Shown here one piece after another: positions 37,633 to 44,629 of a DNA stretch of 64,000 nucleotides (its first letter is position 1; the number at the start of each line of letters is the position of its first letter). Source of the stretch: Phenylobacterium sp. (GTDB lineage: Bacteria > Pseudomonadota > Alphaproteobacteria > Caulobacterales > Caulobacteraceae); the NCBI RefSeq assembly GCF_025934275.1, contig NZ_JAICYI010000009.1, positions 1-64,000 of the forward strand. The letters are read 5' to 3'. A program made the position numbers and the translations under genes. The notes below the pieces were generated by a model. It did not search any database. It saw only the letters and a list, made by a program, of their open reading frames with translations, and had not been told where the DNA came from.

Positions 37633-38634
37633 CTACTTGACCTGCGAGAAAGCTTCCTTGCGGACTTGACTCTTCACCGCGTTCGGCAGGGCGACGTAGG
37701 AGAGCGAGGCCGCCGCCGCATCGCCGTTCTTGAACGACCAGTCGAAGAACTTGATGACTTGCGGACCGTTCTTCTGGTTCTTGTGCAGGATGACCCACGT
37801 GGCGCCGGTGATGGGCCAGGAGGCGACGCCCGGCTGGTCGACGAGGATCACGCCGAAGCCCGGGACCGCGCTCCACTTGGCGCCGGCCGCCGCCGCCGCG
37901 AAGCTCGCGGCCGTCGGCATGACGAACCTGTGCTCGCGGTTCTGCATCTGCACGAAGGTGAGCTTGTTGGTCGCGGCATAGGCGTATTCGACGTAGCCGA
38001 TTGCGCCTTGGGTCTGCTTCACGTAGGCGGCGACGCCCTCGTTGCCCTTGCCGCCGAGGCCGACCGGCCAGGCGACCGAGTCGCTGGCCCCGACTTCGGA
38101 CTTCCAGTGCGGCGCCTGAGTGGACAGATAGGTCGTCCAGATGAAGGTCGTCCCGGAGCCGTCCGACCGATGCACCACCGTGATCGGCAGATTGGGCAAC
38201 CGAAGGCCCTTGTTGGTGAACTGCAGGAGCGGATCGTTCCACTTTTTGATCACGCCGCGGTAGATGTCCGCGAGCTGGGCGCCGGTGAGCTTGATCTGGC
38301 CCGGATTGAACCCCGGCAGGTTCACCACCGGCACGACGCCGCCCACGGCGGTCGGGAACTGCGCGAAGTTGTTCTTGGCGAGGTCGTCGCCGCTCAGCGG
38401 CTTGTCCGAGGCGCCGAAATCGACCGTATTGGCCGTGATCTGGCGGATGCCGCCGCCGGATCCGATCGACTGGTAGTTGAGGCTCATGCCGGTCGCAGCC
38501 TTGTAGCCTTCCGCCCACTTGGCGTAGAGCGGCGCCGCGAAGGTCGAGCCCGCGCCCGAGATGGTGGCGGCCTGGATCGTGGAGGCGCCGAGCGTCAGCG
38601 CTAGGCCGAGCGCGGCCGCGATTGACTTGAACAT
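37633..38634 (-). CDS. pstS: Phosphate-binding protein PstS
   Basis: A 333-residue periplasmic phosphate-binding protein. The signal peptide FKSIAAALGLALTLGASTIQAA ends near AxA. Phosphate-site segments ISGAGSTFAAPLYAKW, the SDKPLS stretch, and VHRSDGSGTTF are present. It captures phosphate for PstCAB. The ATG at 38634 has GGAGAGG upstream. First gene of the pst operon, behind a triple Pho box at 38713-38741. Confidence 0.97.
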   Translation of the reverse strand: MFKSIAAALGLALTLGASTIQAATISGAGSTFAAPLYAKWAEGYKAATGMSLNYQSIGSGGGIRQITANTVDFGASDKPLSGDDLAKNNFAQFPTAVGGVVPVVNLPGFNPGQIKLTGAQLADIYRGVIKKWNDPLLQFTNKGLRLPNLPITVVHRSDGSGTTFIWTTYLSTQAPHWKSEVGASDSVAWPVGLGGKGNEGVAAYVKQTQGAIGYVEYAYAATNKLTFVQMQNREHRFVMPTAASFAAAAAGAKWSAVPGFGVILVDQPGVASWPITGATWVILHKNQKNGPQVIKFFDWSFKNGDAAAASLSYVALPNAVKSQVRKEAFSQVK

Positions 38635-38712
38635 CGTCCTCTCCTGAATTCCGAGCGCCCGAGTCCCCGTCGCTCTCGGGAGAAGGGCTTATGCCCACGG
38701 CGCGAAGCTTCC

Positions 38713-38741
38713 ACGACAGCCGCGTGACAGAACTGCGACAG
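38713..38741 (-). promoter_or_regulatory. Triple Pho box upstream of pstS
   Basis: On the minus strand three 7-bp direct repeats CTGTCGC, CTGTCAC and CTGTCGT are spaced exactly 11 bp apart, matching PhoB half-site spacing. The element lies 79-107 nt upstream of the pstS start codon. Confidence 0.9.
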
Positions 38742-38768
38742 CCGACGCGACTGCGCGCCAGATGCGAA

Positions 38769-38795
38769 GAGAGGCTCCCGCGCCGGGAGCCTCTC
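38769..38795 (-). terminator. Terminator hairpin of the porin gene
   Basis: Perfect 12-bp arms (38769-38780 and 38784-38795) with a 3-nt loop lie 39 nt after the porin stop and before the pstS promoter. On the minus strand the stem is followed by TTC-type sequence rather than a T run. Confidence 0.7.
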
Positions 38796-38833
38796 CTCTC
38801 CGCGTCCGCGCTCGCGCGCGGAGTCGCGTCGGC

Positions 38834-40165
38834 CTACCAGCGGAACTGGCCGAACAGACCGACTTCGTCGTAGGTCCCCTGGCTCACCCCGCCGATCGTG
38901 CCGTTCGAGGTGGAGAACAGGCCGTTGTCGACCTTGTCGCGCTTGTAGACGAGCGCCAGGTCGACGATCTTGATGGGCTCCCAGTTGAGGCCGAGGTTGT
39001 AGTAGTTGTCCTTCTCGCTGGGCTTGAGCGTCTTCGACGGCTTCACGTGGTCCCAGCGGGCGAACGCCGAGACCATCGGCGTGAAGTTGATCGAGCCCCA
39101 CAGGGAATAGCCGTCCGACTTGTCGCTCGCCGCCGTGGTGACGGTGTTCCAGTTGTCGGCTGCGAAATACTCGACGCCCAGTCGGAAGCGCGGGTCGACG
39201 TAGGCGGCCAGCGCATCCCAGCGGGTGGCGTTGTGGAAGGTTGGCGGCCCGCCCTGCACGTCCTTGCCGAGCTTGCCGGTGTAGCCGCCGATCGCCAGCA
39301 CGACGTGGTCCAGGTTGAGGTTGGCCCGACCCTCGATGTCCATGGTCTTGGTGCGGACCGGGTTCTTGTAGCCGGCCCCGTCGACCACGGAGACGGCGTA
39401 GTTGAAGAGACCGCCGGCGAGCTTGCCGGACACGTGCAACCCCCAGTCGGCCGAGGCGCCGAACTTGGTCCGGTCGGGCAGCACGTTCTCGACGAAGCGG
39501 TAGCCGTAGGTCTCTTCCACCAGCGGAATCCAGGGCAGGTCGGCCGAGCCCGCGCGAACGATCAGCGCATCGGAGAGCTTGGCCTGCAGGTAGGCCTTCT
39601 TGATGTAGACCTGGGTCAGGCTTTCGGCCGAGTTGTACTGAACATCGGTGGTGACGTTGCCCGACCAGGTGTCATTGAACTTGTGGTCGATCCCCACATA
39701 GAAGCGCTTGATGTCGAAGCCCGTGCCCGTCGGCGCGATTTTCGCCCCGTCCTTCTTCTGCTCCACATGCGTCAGGTCGAAGTACATGCGGCCGTTGACG
39801 GAGGTGTTGTCGGCCCAGCTGGGCCGCGGTTTCGGATTCGCCGAGGCGACCTGGGTGCGCACCTCGGTCGGGATGGTCTGAATCTCGTTGGCGAGCTGCG
39901 CCTGCGCCTGCTGCGCGGTGGCCTGCGCCGCCTGCGCCTGCACCTGTCGCTGGGAGGCTTCGGCGTCGTTGAGCCGCTCGGTGAGCGAGGCGACCTGCGC
40001 CTTCAGATATTCGATCTCCTCGGCTTCCTTGGCGCGTGCGGCGGCCGCGGCGTCGGCGCGCTTGGCCTTGTGATGCGCCGTCTTGGCCTCGGCCTGCGCC
40101 GCGAACCCGCTTGCCAGGAAGACGCCCACAGCCGCCCCCGTGAGCAGCGACATCTTCGTTGTCAT
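38834..40165 (-). CDS. OprO/OprP-type phosphate-selective porin
   Basis: A 443-residue outer-membrane porin with a signal peptide (TTKMSLLTGAAVGVFLASGFAAQAEA). A Gln/Ala-rich coiled coil (~45-85, EYLKAQVASLTERLNDAEASQ) is typical of trimeric alphaproteobacterial porins of this class. The beta-barrel with alternating aromatic strands ends in a C-terminal Phe-Arg-Trp. The family includes OprP/OprO, which pass phosphate or polyphosphate. A Pho box at 40230-40247, next to pstS, supports induction by phosphate starvation. The ATG at 40165 follows GAGGGGG. Confidence 0.93.
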   Translation of the reverse strand: MTTKMSLLTGAAVGVFLASGFAAQAEAKTAHHKAKRADAAAAARAKEAEEIEYLKAQVASLTERLNDAEASQRQVQAQAAQATAQQAQAQLANEIQTIPTEVRTQVASANPKPRPSWADNTSVNGRMYFDLTHVEQKKDGAKIAPTGTGFDIKRFYVGIDHKFNDTWSGNVTTDVQYNSAESLTQVYIKKAYLQAKLSDALIVRAGSADLPWIPLVEETYGYRFVENVLPDRTKFGASADWGLHVSGKLAGGLFNYAVSVVDGAGYKNPVRTKTMDIEGRANLNLDHVVLAIGGYTGKLGKDVQGGPPTFHNATRWDALAAYVDPRFRLGVEYFAADNWNTVTTAASDKSDGYSLWGSINFTPMVSAFARWDHVKPSKTLKPSEKDNYYNLGLNWEPIKIVDLALVYKRDKVDNGLFSTSNGTIGGVSQGTYDEVGLFGQFRW

Positions 40166-40559
40166 GGATGACCCCCTCGTTGGACGCGCTTCCTGCAAGC
40201 GGCGTCGAAGGCGGTCTTACAAAGCCTGCGTGACAGTTCCATGTAACCGCCCGGAGCCGCGGCCGGGCGGTCCGCCGCGAAGTGACAACCCTGGCGCGCG
40301 GGCAACACCCGCGTCGTACCCTCGACATGAGGATTTGGCGACGGTCGCCTGACAACGCGAGCGACGGCCAGGCCCAAGCGCCGCTGGGGCCGCGCGGCAA
40401 CGAGCCGGCGCCGGGAACCTTTGGGTCGCTATGACGTCAGACAAAAACCAAGTCTTGATTCGCCGCTCAGACTCGGATTTTCTCAATATAGGCGGCGGGA
40501 CGGCAAGAACTCATAATATAAATATCGCATAATACTTCGGCCGCACACTGGGAGGGGAA
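40166..40559. other. Intergenic region between porin and small-gene pair
   Basis: A 394-nt divergent region. It contains the porin Pho box (40230-40247), a TGACGTCA palindrome near 40434, and an AT-rich stretch around 40510-40535 (cataatataaatatcgcata) that is unusual against the GC-rich genome and may hold the promoter of the gene at 40560. I see no convincing gene or RNA in it. Confidence 0.5.
40230..40247 (-). promoter_or_regulatory. Pho box upstream of the porin gene
   Basis: On the minus strand GTTACAT-GGAA-CTGTCAC gives two 7-bp half-sites with the 11-bp period of PhoB sites. It lies 65-82 nt upstream of the porin start codon. Confidence 0.85.
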
Positions 40560-40757
40560 ATGCCGATGAGCTACTGGGAATTCGAGGACCTGCGCCGGGA
40601 AGCGGAGTCCGCCTGCGATCGCTTCGGCGCCTCGCCGGAGGGTCAGGCTCAGGCCCTGCGGCACCTCTGGTCGGGGGACGTCGCGGCACGGCGGGACGCG
40701 CGCTTCGCGCAGCAGCGCCAATGGATGAAGACGCTCACGCGCAGGCACGCCACGTGA
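40560..40757 (+). CDS. Small hypothetical protein
   Basis: A 65-residue charged, Arg/Ala/Gln-rich helical protein (MPMSYWEFEDLRREAESACDRF...). The ATG at 40560 has GGGAGGGGA directly upstream, a strong ribosome site, and an AT-rich promoter-like region precedes it. Its stop overlaps the GTG start of the following small membrane-protein gene. No known family recognised; function unknown. Confidence 0.55.
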   Translation: MPMSYWEFEDLRREAESACDRFGASPEGQAQALRHLWSGDVAARRDARFAQQRQWMKTLTRRHAT

Positions 40758-40954
40758 TCGCCGCGAAGCGCCTCCGGCGCTGGATTCCCTATTTCCTCCT
40801 TGGCCCGGTCACCGGGCCCTTGGCGGCCGGCGTCGTGCGCAGCCTGCGCGCCCGCCAGCCGCTCCTGGCGGGCCTCTACGCCTTCGCCGTCGTCGAAGCC
40901 TGGGTCGTGTTGCCGCTGGTCGCGCACAACTTCGCGGTGGCGGCCAGTCCGTAG
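40754..40954 (+). CDS. Small membrane protein, two helices
   Basis: A 66-residue protein beginning VIAAKRLRRWIPYFLLGPVTG with a basic N-terminus, one hydrophobic stretch at ~10-25 and another at ~40-58. The GTG at 40754 overlaps the stop of the upstream small gene in a GTGA junction; an in-frame ATG at 40721 is an alternative. Possibly translated by coupling. Function unknown. Confidence 0.5.
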   Translation: MIAAKRLRRWIPYFLLGPVTGPLAAGVVRSLRARQPLLAGLYAFAVVEAWVVLPLVAHNFAVAASP

Positions 40955-40996
40955 GCGCTCGGCGAAGTCTTCCGGAGCGGCCGCCTCGAAACCGGC

Positions 40997-41686
40997 TCAG
41001 CGCTCCTGGTCGAGCGAGTAGCCCGCTGAGCGCACGGTGCGGATCGGGTCGGCCGCGCCGCCCTCGCGCAGCGCCTTGCGCAGCCGGCCCACGTGCACGT
41101 CGACCGTCCGCAGCTCGACATAGGTGTTGGGGCCCCAGACGGCGTCCATCAGCCGCTCGCGGCTGAACACCCGGCCAGGCCGCTGCATGAGGAAGTCGAG
41201 CAGCCGGAACTCCGTCGGACCGAGACGCACGTTGCGCCCCGAGCGCGTGACGCGACGGCTGGCCCGATCGAGCACGATGTCCTTGAACTCGAGCCGCTCC
41301 TCCACCAGCTCCGGGCGCGTGCGGCGCAGGAGCGCCCGGATGCGGGCGACGAGCTCGGACATGGCGAACGGCTTGACGACATAGTCGTCAGCGCCGGTGT
41401 CGAGGCCGCGCACCTTGTCGGTCTCCTCGCCGCGGGCCGTCAGCATCAGGATCGGCATGCGCCGGGTTTCCGGACGCGCCCGCAACTGGCGGCAGACCTC
41501 GACGCCAGAGACCTTCGGCAGCATCCAGTCCAGGACGACGAGGTCCGGCGTCTCCTCCTCGATCCTCAGGAGGCCCTCCTCACCGTCGGCCGCGCACGCG
41601 ACGCGGAAGCCCTCCTTGTCGAGATTATATTCGAGCAGCGTCGACAGCGCCGCTTCGTCCTCGATCACGAGGATGCTGGGCTTCAC
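40997..41686 (-). CDS. phoB: Phosphate regulon response regulator PhoB
   Basis: A 229-residue OmpR/PhoB regulator. Receiver with acidic pocket in VIEDEAAL, phosphoacceptor Asp53 in VVLDWMLPKVSG, and the VKPFAMSEL Lys. The winged-helix output domain ends VRTVRSAGYSLD, with RTVDVHVGRLRKAL as recognition helix. PhoB binds Pho boxes to activate pst and porin genes. The GTG at 41686 overlaps the stop of the upstream phoU paralogue (GTGA), so both are coupled. Confidence 0.95.
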   Translation of the reverse strand: MKPSILVIEDEAALSTLLEYNLDKEGFRVACAADGEEGLLRIEEETPDLVVLDWMLPKVSGVEVCRQLRARPETRRMPILMLTARGEETDKVRGLDTGADDYVVKPFAMSELVARIRALLRRTRPELVEERLEFKDIVLDRASRRVTRSGRNVRLGPTEFRLLDFLMQRPGRVFSRERLMDAVWGPNTYVELRTVDVHVGRLRKALREGGAADPIRTVRSAGYSLDQER

Positions 41687-42402
41687 GTCGCCCCGTCCCT
41701 CGGCGGTCCGGCCTCGATGAGCGAAACCTTCGGCCGGGGCTGGTCCAGCTCTTCGCCGGTCATCTGGAAATGCAGGATCTCTGCGATGTTGGTGGCGTGG
41801 TCGCCGATCCGCTCGAGGTTCTTGGCGATGAACAACAGGTGCGCGCCCGTGGCCACCGCTTCGGGCTCCTCGGCCATCAGCGTCAGCAGCTCGCGCCACA
41901 GGCTCTCGTAATGTTCGTCGACCTCATCGTCGCGCCGCCACACAGTGAGCGCCGCCTCCATCTCTTGGGCGGCGTAGGCGTCCAGCACCTCGCGCAGCCG
42001 GCCGGCCACAAGACGGCCCATGCGGGCGAGGGCGCTCATCAGCGGCAACACCGGCGCGGATTCCGAGAGCACCATGCTGCGCTTGGCGGTGTTGCGGGCC
42101 AGATCGCCGCAGCGCTCCAGGTTCATGGCGAGCTTGAAGGCGGAGACCGCGCGCCTCAGATCCTCGCCTTCCAGGGCTTCGCCGGCGATCAGCGCCATGG
42201 CTCGGCGCTCGATGTCGGCCTGCATCGCATCGAGCCTGAGGTCGCGTACGATCAGCCCCTGGGCGAGCGGCACGTCGCGCCGCACCACCGCGTCGACGGC
42301 ATCCACCACCTGGGCCTCCGCCAGGCCGCCCATCCGGATCACCTCGGCGGTCAGGGCGCGCAGCTCGGCGGCGGAGGAACGGGCGGGAATCGGCTGGGGC
42401 AA
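41683..42402 (-). CDS. phoU: PhoU paralogue (PhoU2)
   Basis: A ~239-residue PhoU-type protein: VRRDVPLAQGLIVRDLRLDAMQADIERR in repeat 1 and ERIGDHATNIAEIL in repeat 2. It differs clearly from the phoU at 34239. The frame is open to a GTG at 42450, but that codon lies inside a Pho box, so the TTG at 42402 with AAGAAGG upstream is the likely start. It is first in an operon with phoB and probably tunes PhoR/PhoB signalling. Confidence 0.9.
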   Translation of the reverse strand: MPQPIPARSSAAELRALTAEVIRMGGLAEAQVVDAVDAVVRRDVPLAQGLIVRDLRLDAMQADIERRAMALIAGEALEGEDLRRAVSAFKLAMNLERCGDLARNTAKRSMVLSESAPVLPLMSALARMGRLVAGRLREVLDAYAAQEMEAALTVWRRDDEVDEHYESLWRELLTLMAEEPEAVATGAHLLFIAKNLERIGDHATNIAEILHFQMTGEELDQPRPKVSLIEAGPPRDGAT

Positions 42403-42443
42403 GGGAGGCGCCTTCTTCGAGCGCGAGACCCTAGCGGCCCGGC

Positions 42444-42461
42444 ATGACACTTATGTGACAG
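42444..42461 (-). promoter_or_regulatory. Pho box upstream of phoU2-phoB
   Basis: On the minus strand CTGTCAC-ATAA-GTGTCAT gives two half-sites at the 11-bp PhoB period. It lies 42 nt upstream of the TTG chosen for phoU2, indicating autoregulation of phoB. The DUF2236 gene starts divergently 89 nt away. Confidence 0.85.
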
Positions 42462-42549
42462 TGGAGCTGCGACCTTCCGGCTCCGAGGCGCAGCAGCGGC
42501 TTCGCGCCGGCCCGCGGCGGCCCTATCTTAGGCGCCTCCAGCGAGATCC

Positions 42550-43428
42550 ATGCCCGACCTTCGTCAAGCCATCGCCGACCAGATCCGTCAGCTCGTCGGG
42601 GCGGGCGGGGCCAATCGTGAGCGGGTGCGCACGGATTCCGGCCTTTTCGGCCCGGGCTCCGCCTGCTGGAAGGTGCACGGCGACTTCACCAGCATGATGG
42701 TGGGCGGGATCGCCGCCCTGTTTCTCCAGATGCTGCATCCCGGCGCGCTGGCCGGCGTGTGGGATCACTCGAACTTCCGTCAGGACATGTCCGGGCGCCT
42801 GCGCCGCACAGCCCGGTTCATCGCCGGAACGACCTATGGCTCGACGGCCGAAGCCGGGGCGCTGATCGCCCATGTCGGCCAGATCCACGATCGCGTCGCC
42901 GGGAGGCTCCCGGACGGCACGCCCTACTCCGCCAACGACCCGGACCTGCTCACCTGGGTGCACGTGGCGGAGGTCTCGAGCTTCCTGGCCGCGTACCTGC
43001 GCTACAAGGACCCATCCTTCCCGCCCGCCGAGCAGGACCGCTACTTCGCCGAGGTCGCGATCATCGCCGAGAAGCTGGGCGCCACGGACGTTCCGAAGAG
43101 CCGCGCCGCCGTCCGGGCCTACCTGCGCGAGGTGCGACCGCAACTGCGCTATGACTACCGGACCCGCGAGGTGGCCCGCGCGCTGCTGTCGCAGCGTGCG
43201 CCGAATCCCGCCGCCGCGCCGTTCCTGGCCCTCATGTTCGAGGCGGCGCGCGACCTGCTGCCGGACTGGGCGCAGCGCATGCACGGCTTCCGCGCGCCGG
43301 TCGCCGGGCGGCCGGTGGTGAGACTGGGCGTCCAGGGCGTCGGCCGCATGTTCCGCTGGGCGCTCACCAACAGCGCCGAGGCGCGCGCCCGCCGCCGCGC
43401 CGCCGAGCTGGACGCGCAGAGGGCATGA
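42550..43428 (+). CDS. DUF2236 / MpaB-like oxygenase family protein
   Basis: A 292-residue protein of the oxygenase MpaB/DUF2236 family, related to latex-clearing protein-type heme b proteins. Characteristic motifs include QMLHPGALAGVWDHSNFRQD, IHDRVAGRLPDGTPY and LTWVHVAEV, with histidines that would bind heme. The exact substrate is unknown. The ATG at 42550 lies in the divergent region beside the phoU2 Pho box. It converges on phoR. Confidence 0.9.
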   Translation: MPDLRQAIADQIRQLVGAGGANRERVRTDSGLFGPGSACWKVHGDFTSMMVGGIAALFLQMLHPGALAGVWDHSNFRQDMSGRLRRTARFIAGTTYGSTAEAGALIAHVGQIHDRVAGRLPDGTPYSANDPDLLTWVHVAEVSSFLAAYLRYKDPSFPPAEQDRYFAEVAIIAEKLGATDVPKSRAAVRAYLREVRPQLRYDYRTREVARALLSQRAPNPAAAPFLALMFEAARDLLPDWAQRMHGFRAPVAGRPVVRLGVQGVGRMFRWALTNSAEARARRRAAELDAQRA

Positions 43429-43456
43429 GCCTCAGCGCCGGCATCGGCGACGTCGG

Positions 43457-44581
43457 TCACAGGGCCGCCGGCAGATAGACCGTCAAGGTGGTCCCCTGCC
43501 CCTCCGCGCTCTCGACCATCAGTCCGCCCCGGTGGCGGTTGACGACGTGCTTGACGATGGCGAGGCCAAGACCCGTGCCGCCGCTCGTCTGCCCTTCTAC
43601 GCGGTAGAACCGCTCCGACAGCCGCGGCAGGTGCTGGCGGGCCATTCCAGGACCCTCGTCGGCGATGCGCCCGACGACATAGGGTTGGTCGGCGCCGGCG
43701 TCGGGCGTGAGCAGCGAGAGCGCCACGGCCCCCTCCCTCGAAGCCGCGCGCGCCGCTCCGACGCCTTCGACGCGGCTCAGCGATACCCGCACGACGCCGC
43801 CCCTCGGTGAATACTTGACGGCATTGTCGATGAGGTTCTGCACCACCTGCACGATCTGGTCGCGGTCGCCCACGGCTCCGAGCGACCCCTCGGGCGCGGA
43901 GACCTCGATCCGGATCCCCCGCTCGGCGGTGAGCGGCCGCACGGCGTCGGCCACGTCGTCGACGGCGCGCAGCAGGTCGACGACGCCGTCAGGCGCGATG
44001 TGCTCGTTGAGCTCGATGCGGCTGAGCGACAACAGGTCGTCGATCAGCCGGGCCATGCGGGCGGCCTGCTCGGCCATGATCGCCAAGAACCGGTCGCGGG
44101 CCTGGGGATCCTCCCGGGCGTGCGTGCGCAGCGTCTCGACGAAGCCCGCGAGCGACGCCAGCGGCGTCCGAAGCTCGTGGCTCGCGTTGGCCAGGAAGTC
44201 GGCCCGCATGCGTTCGGTGCGGCGCGCGTCGGTCTCGTCGCGCAGCACGAGCACCAGCTCATCACCGCGGCCGAGCGGCCGGACGAAGGCGCGCCAGAAC
44301 CGGGGCTGCGCGCCGATGGATTCGAAGAGCACATCTTCCGGCCCGCCGGTCGAACGCGCCGCCTCGATGGCCTCCAGCACCTGCGGCTGGCGCAGCGCGG
44401 CCTCGAGCGGGGCGCCCTCCAGATCGATGCGGAAGAGCGCCCGGGCCGCGGCGTTGCCGTAGACGATCTCGCGCCTCCCGGTCTCGATGGCCCGGACGAG
44501 CAGCAGCGGATCCGGGATGACCTCGAGGATGGCCTCGGCCGGCAGGCTGCGGTCGTGCGGCTGAACGGCAGGATCGGACAC
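43457..44581 (-). CDS. phoR: Phosphate regulon sensor kinase PhoR
   Basis: A 374-residue histidine kinase with a PAS-like N-terminal part, HisKA with His135 in NASHELRTPLASL, and HATPase_c (NLIDNAVKYSP, DEGPGM, GTGLGLAIVKHVVNRH). Closest in type to PhoR, which phosphorylates PhoB, although no membrane helix is seen at the N-terminus, so it may be soluble or tethered by partners. Lies 48 nt downstream of mgtA in the same direction and 1 kb from phoB. The assignment rests on kinase type and location. Confidence 0.85.
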   Translation of the reverse strand: MSDPAVQPHDRSLPAEAILEVIPDPLLLVRAIETGRREIVYGNAAARALFRIDLEGAPLEAALRQPQVLEAIEAARSTGGPEDVLFESIGAQPRFWRAFVRPLGRGDELVLVLRDETDARRTERMRADFLANASHELRTPLASLAGFVETLRTHAREDPQARDRFLAIMAEQAARMARLIDDLLSLSRIELNEHIAPDGVVDLLRAVDDVADAVRPLTAERGIRIEVSAPEGSLGAVGDRDQIVQVVQNLIDNAVKYSPRGGVVRVSLSRVEGVGAARAASREGAVALSLLTPDAGADQPYVVGRIADEGPGMARQHLPRLSERFYRVEGQTSGGTGLGLAIVKHVVNRHRGGLMVESAEGQGTTLTVYLPAAL

Positions 44582-44629
44582 GGGCCCCTAGTTCCCGCGA
44601 AACGCGCGCTTCGGCAACCGACGGCCCAA

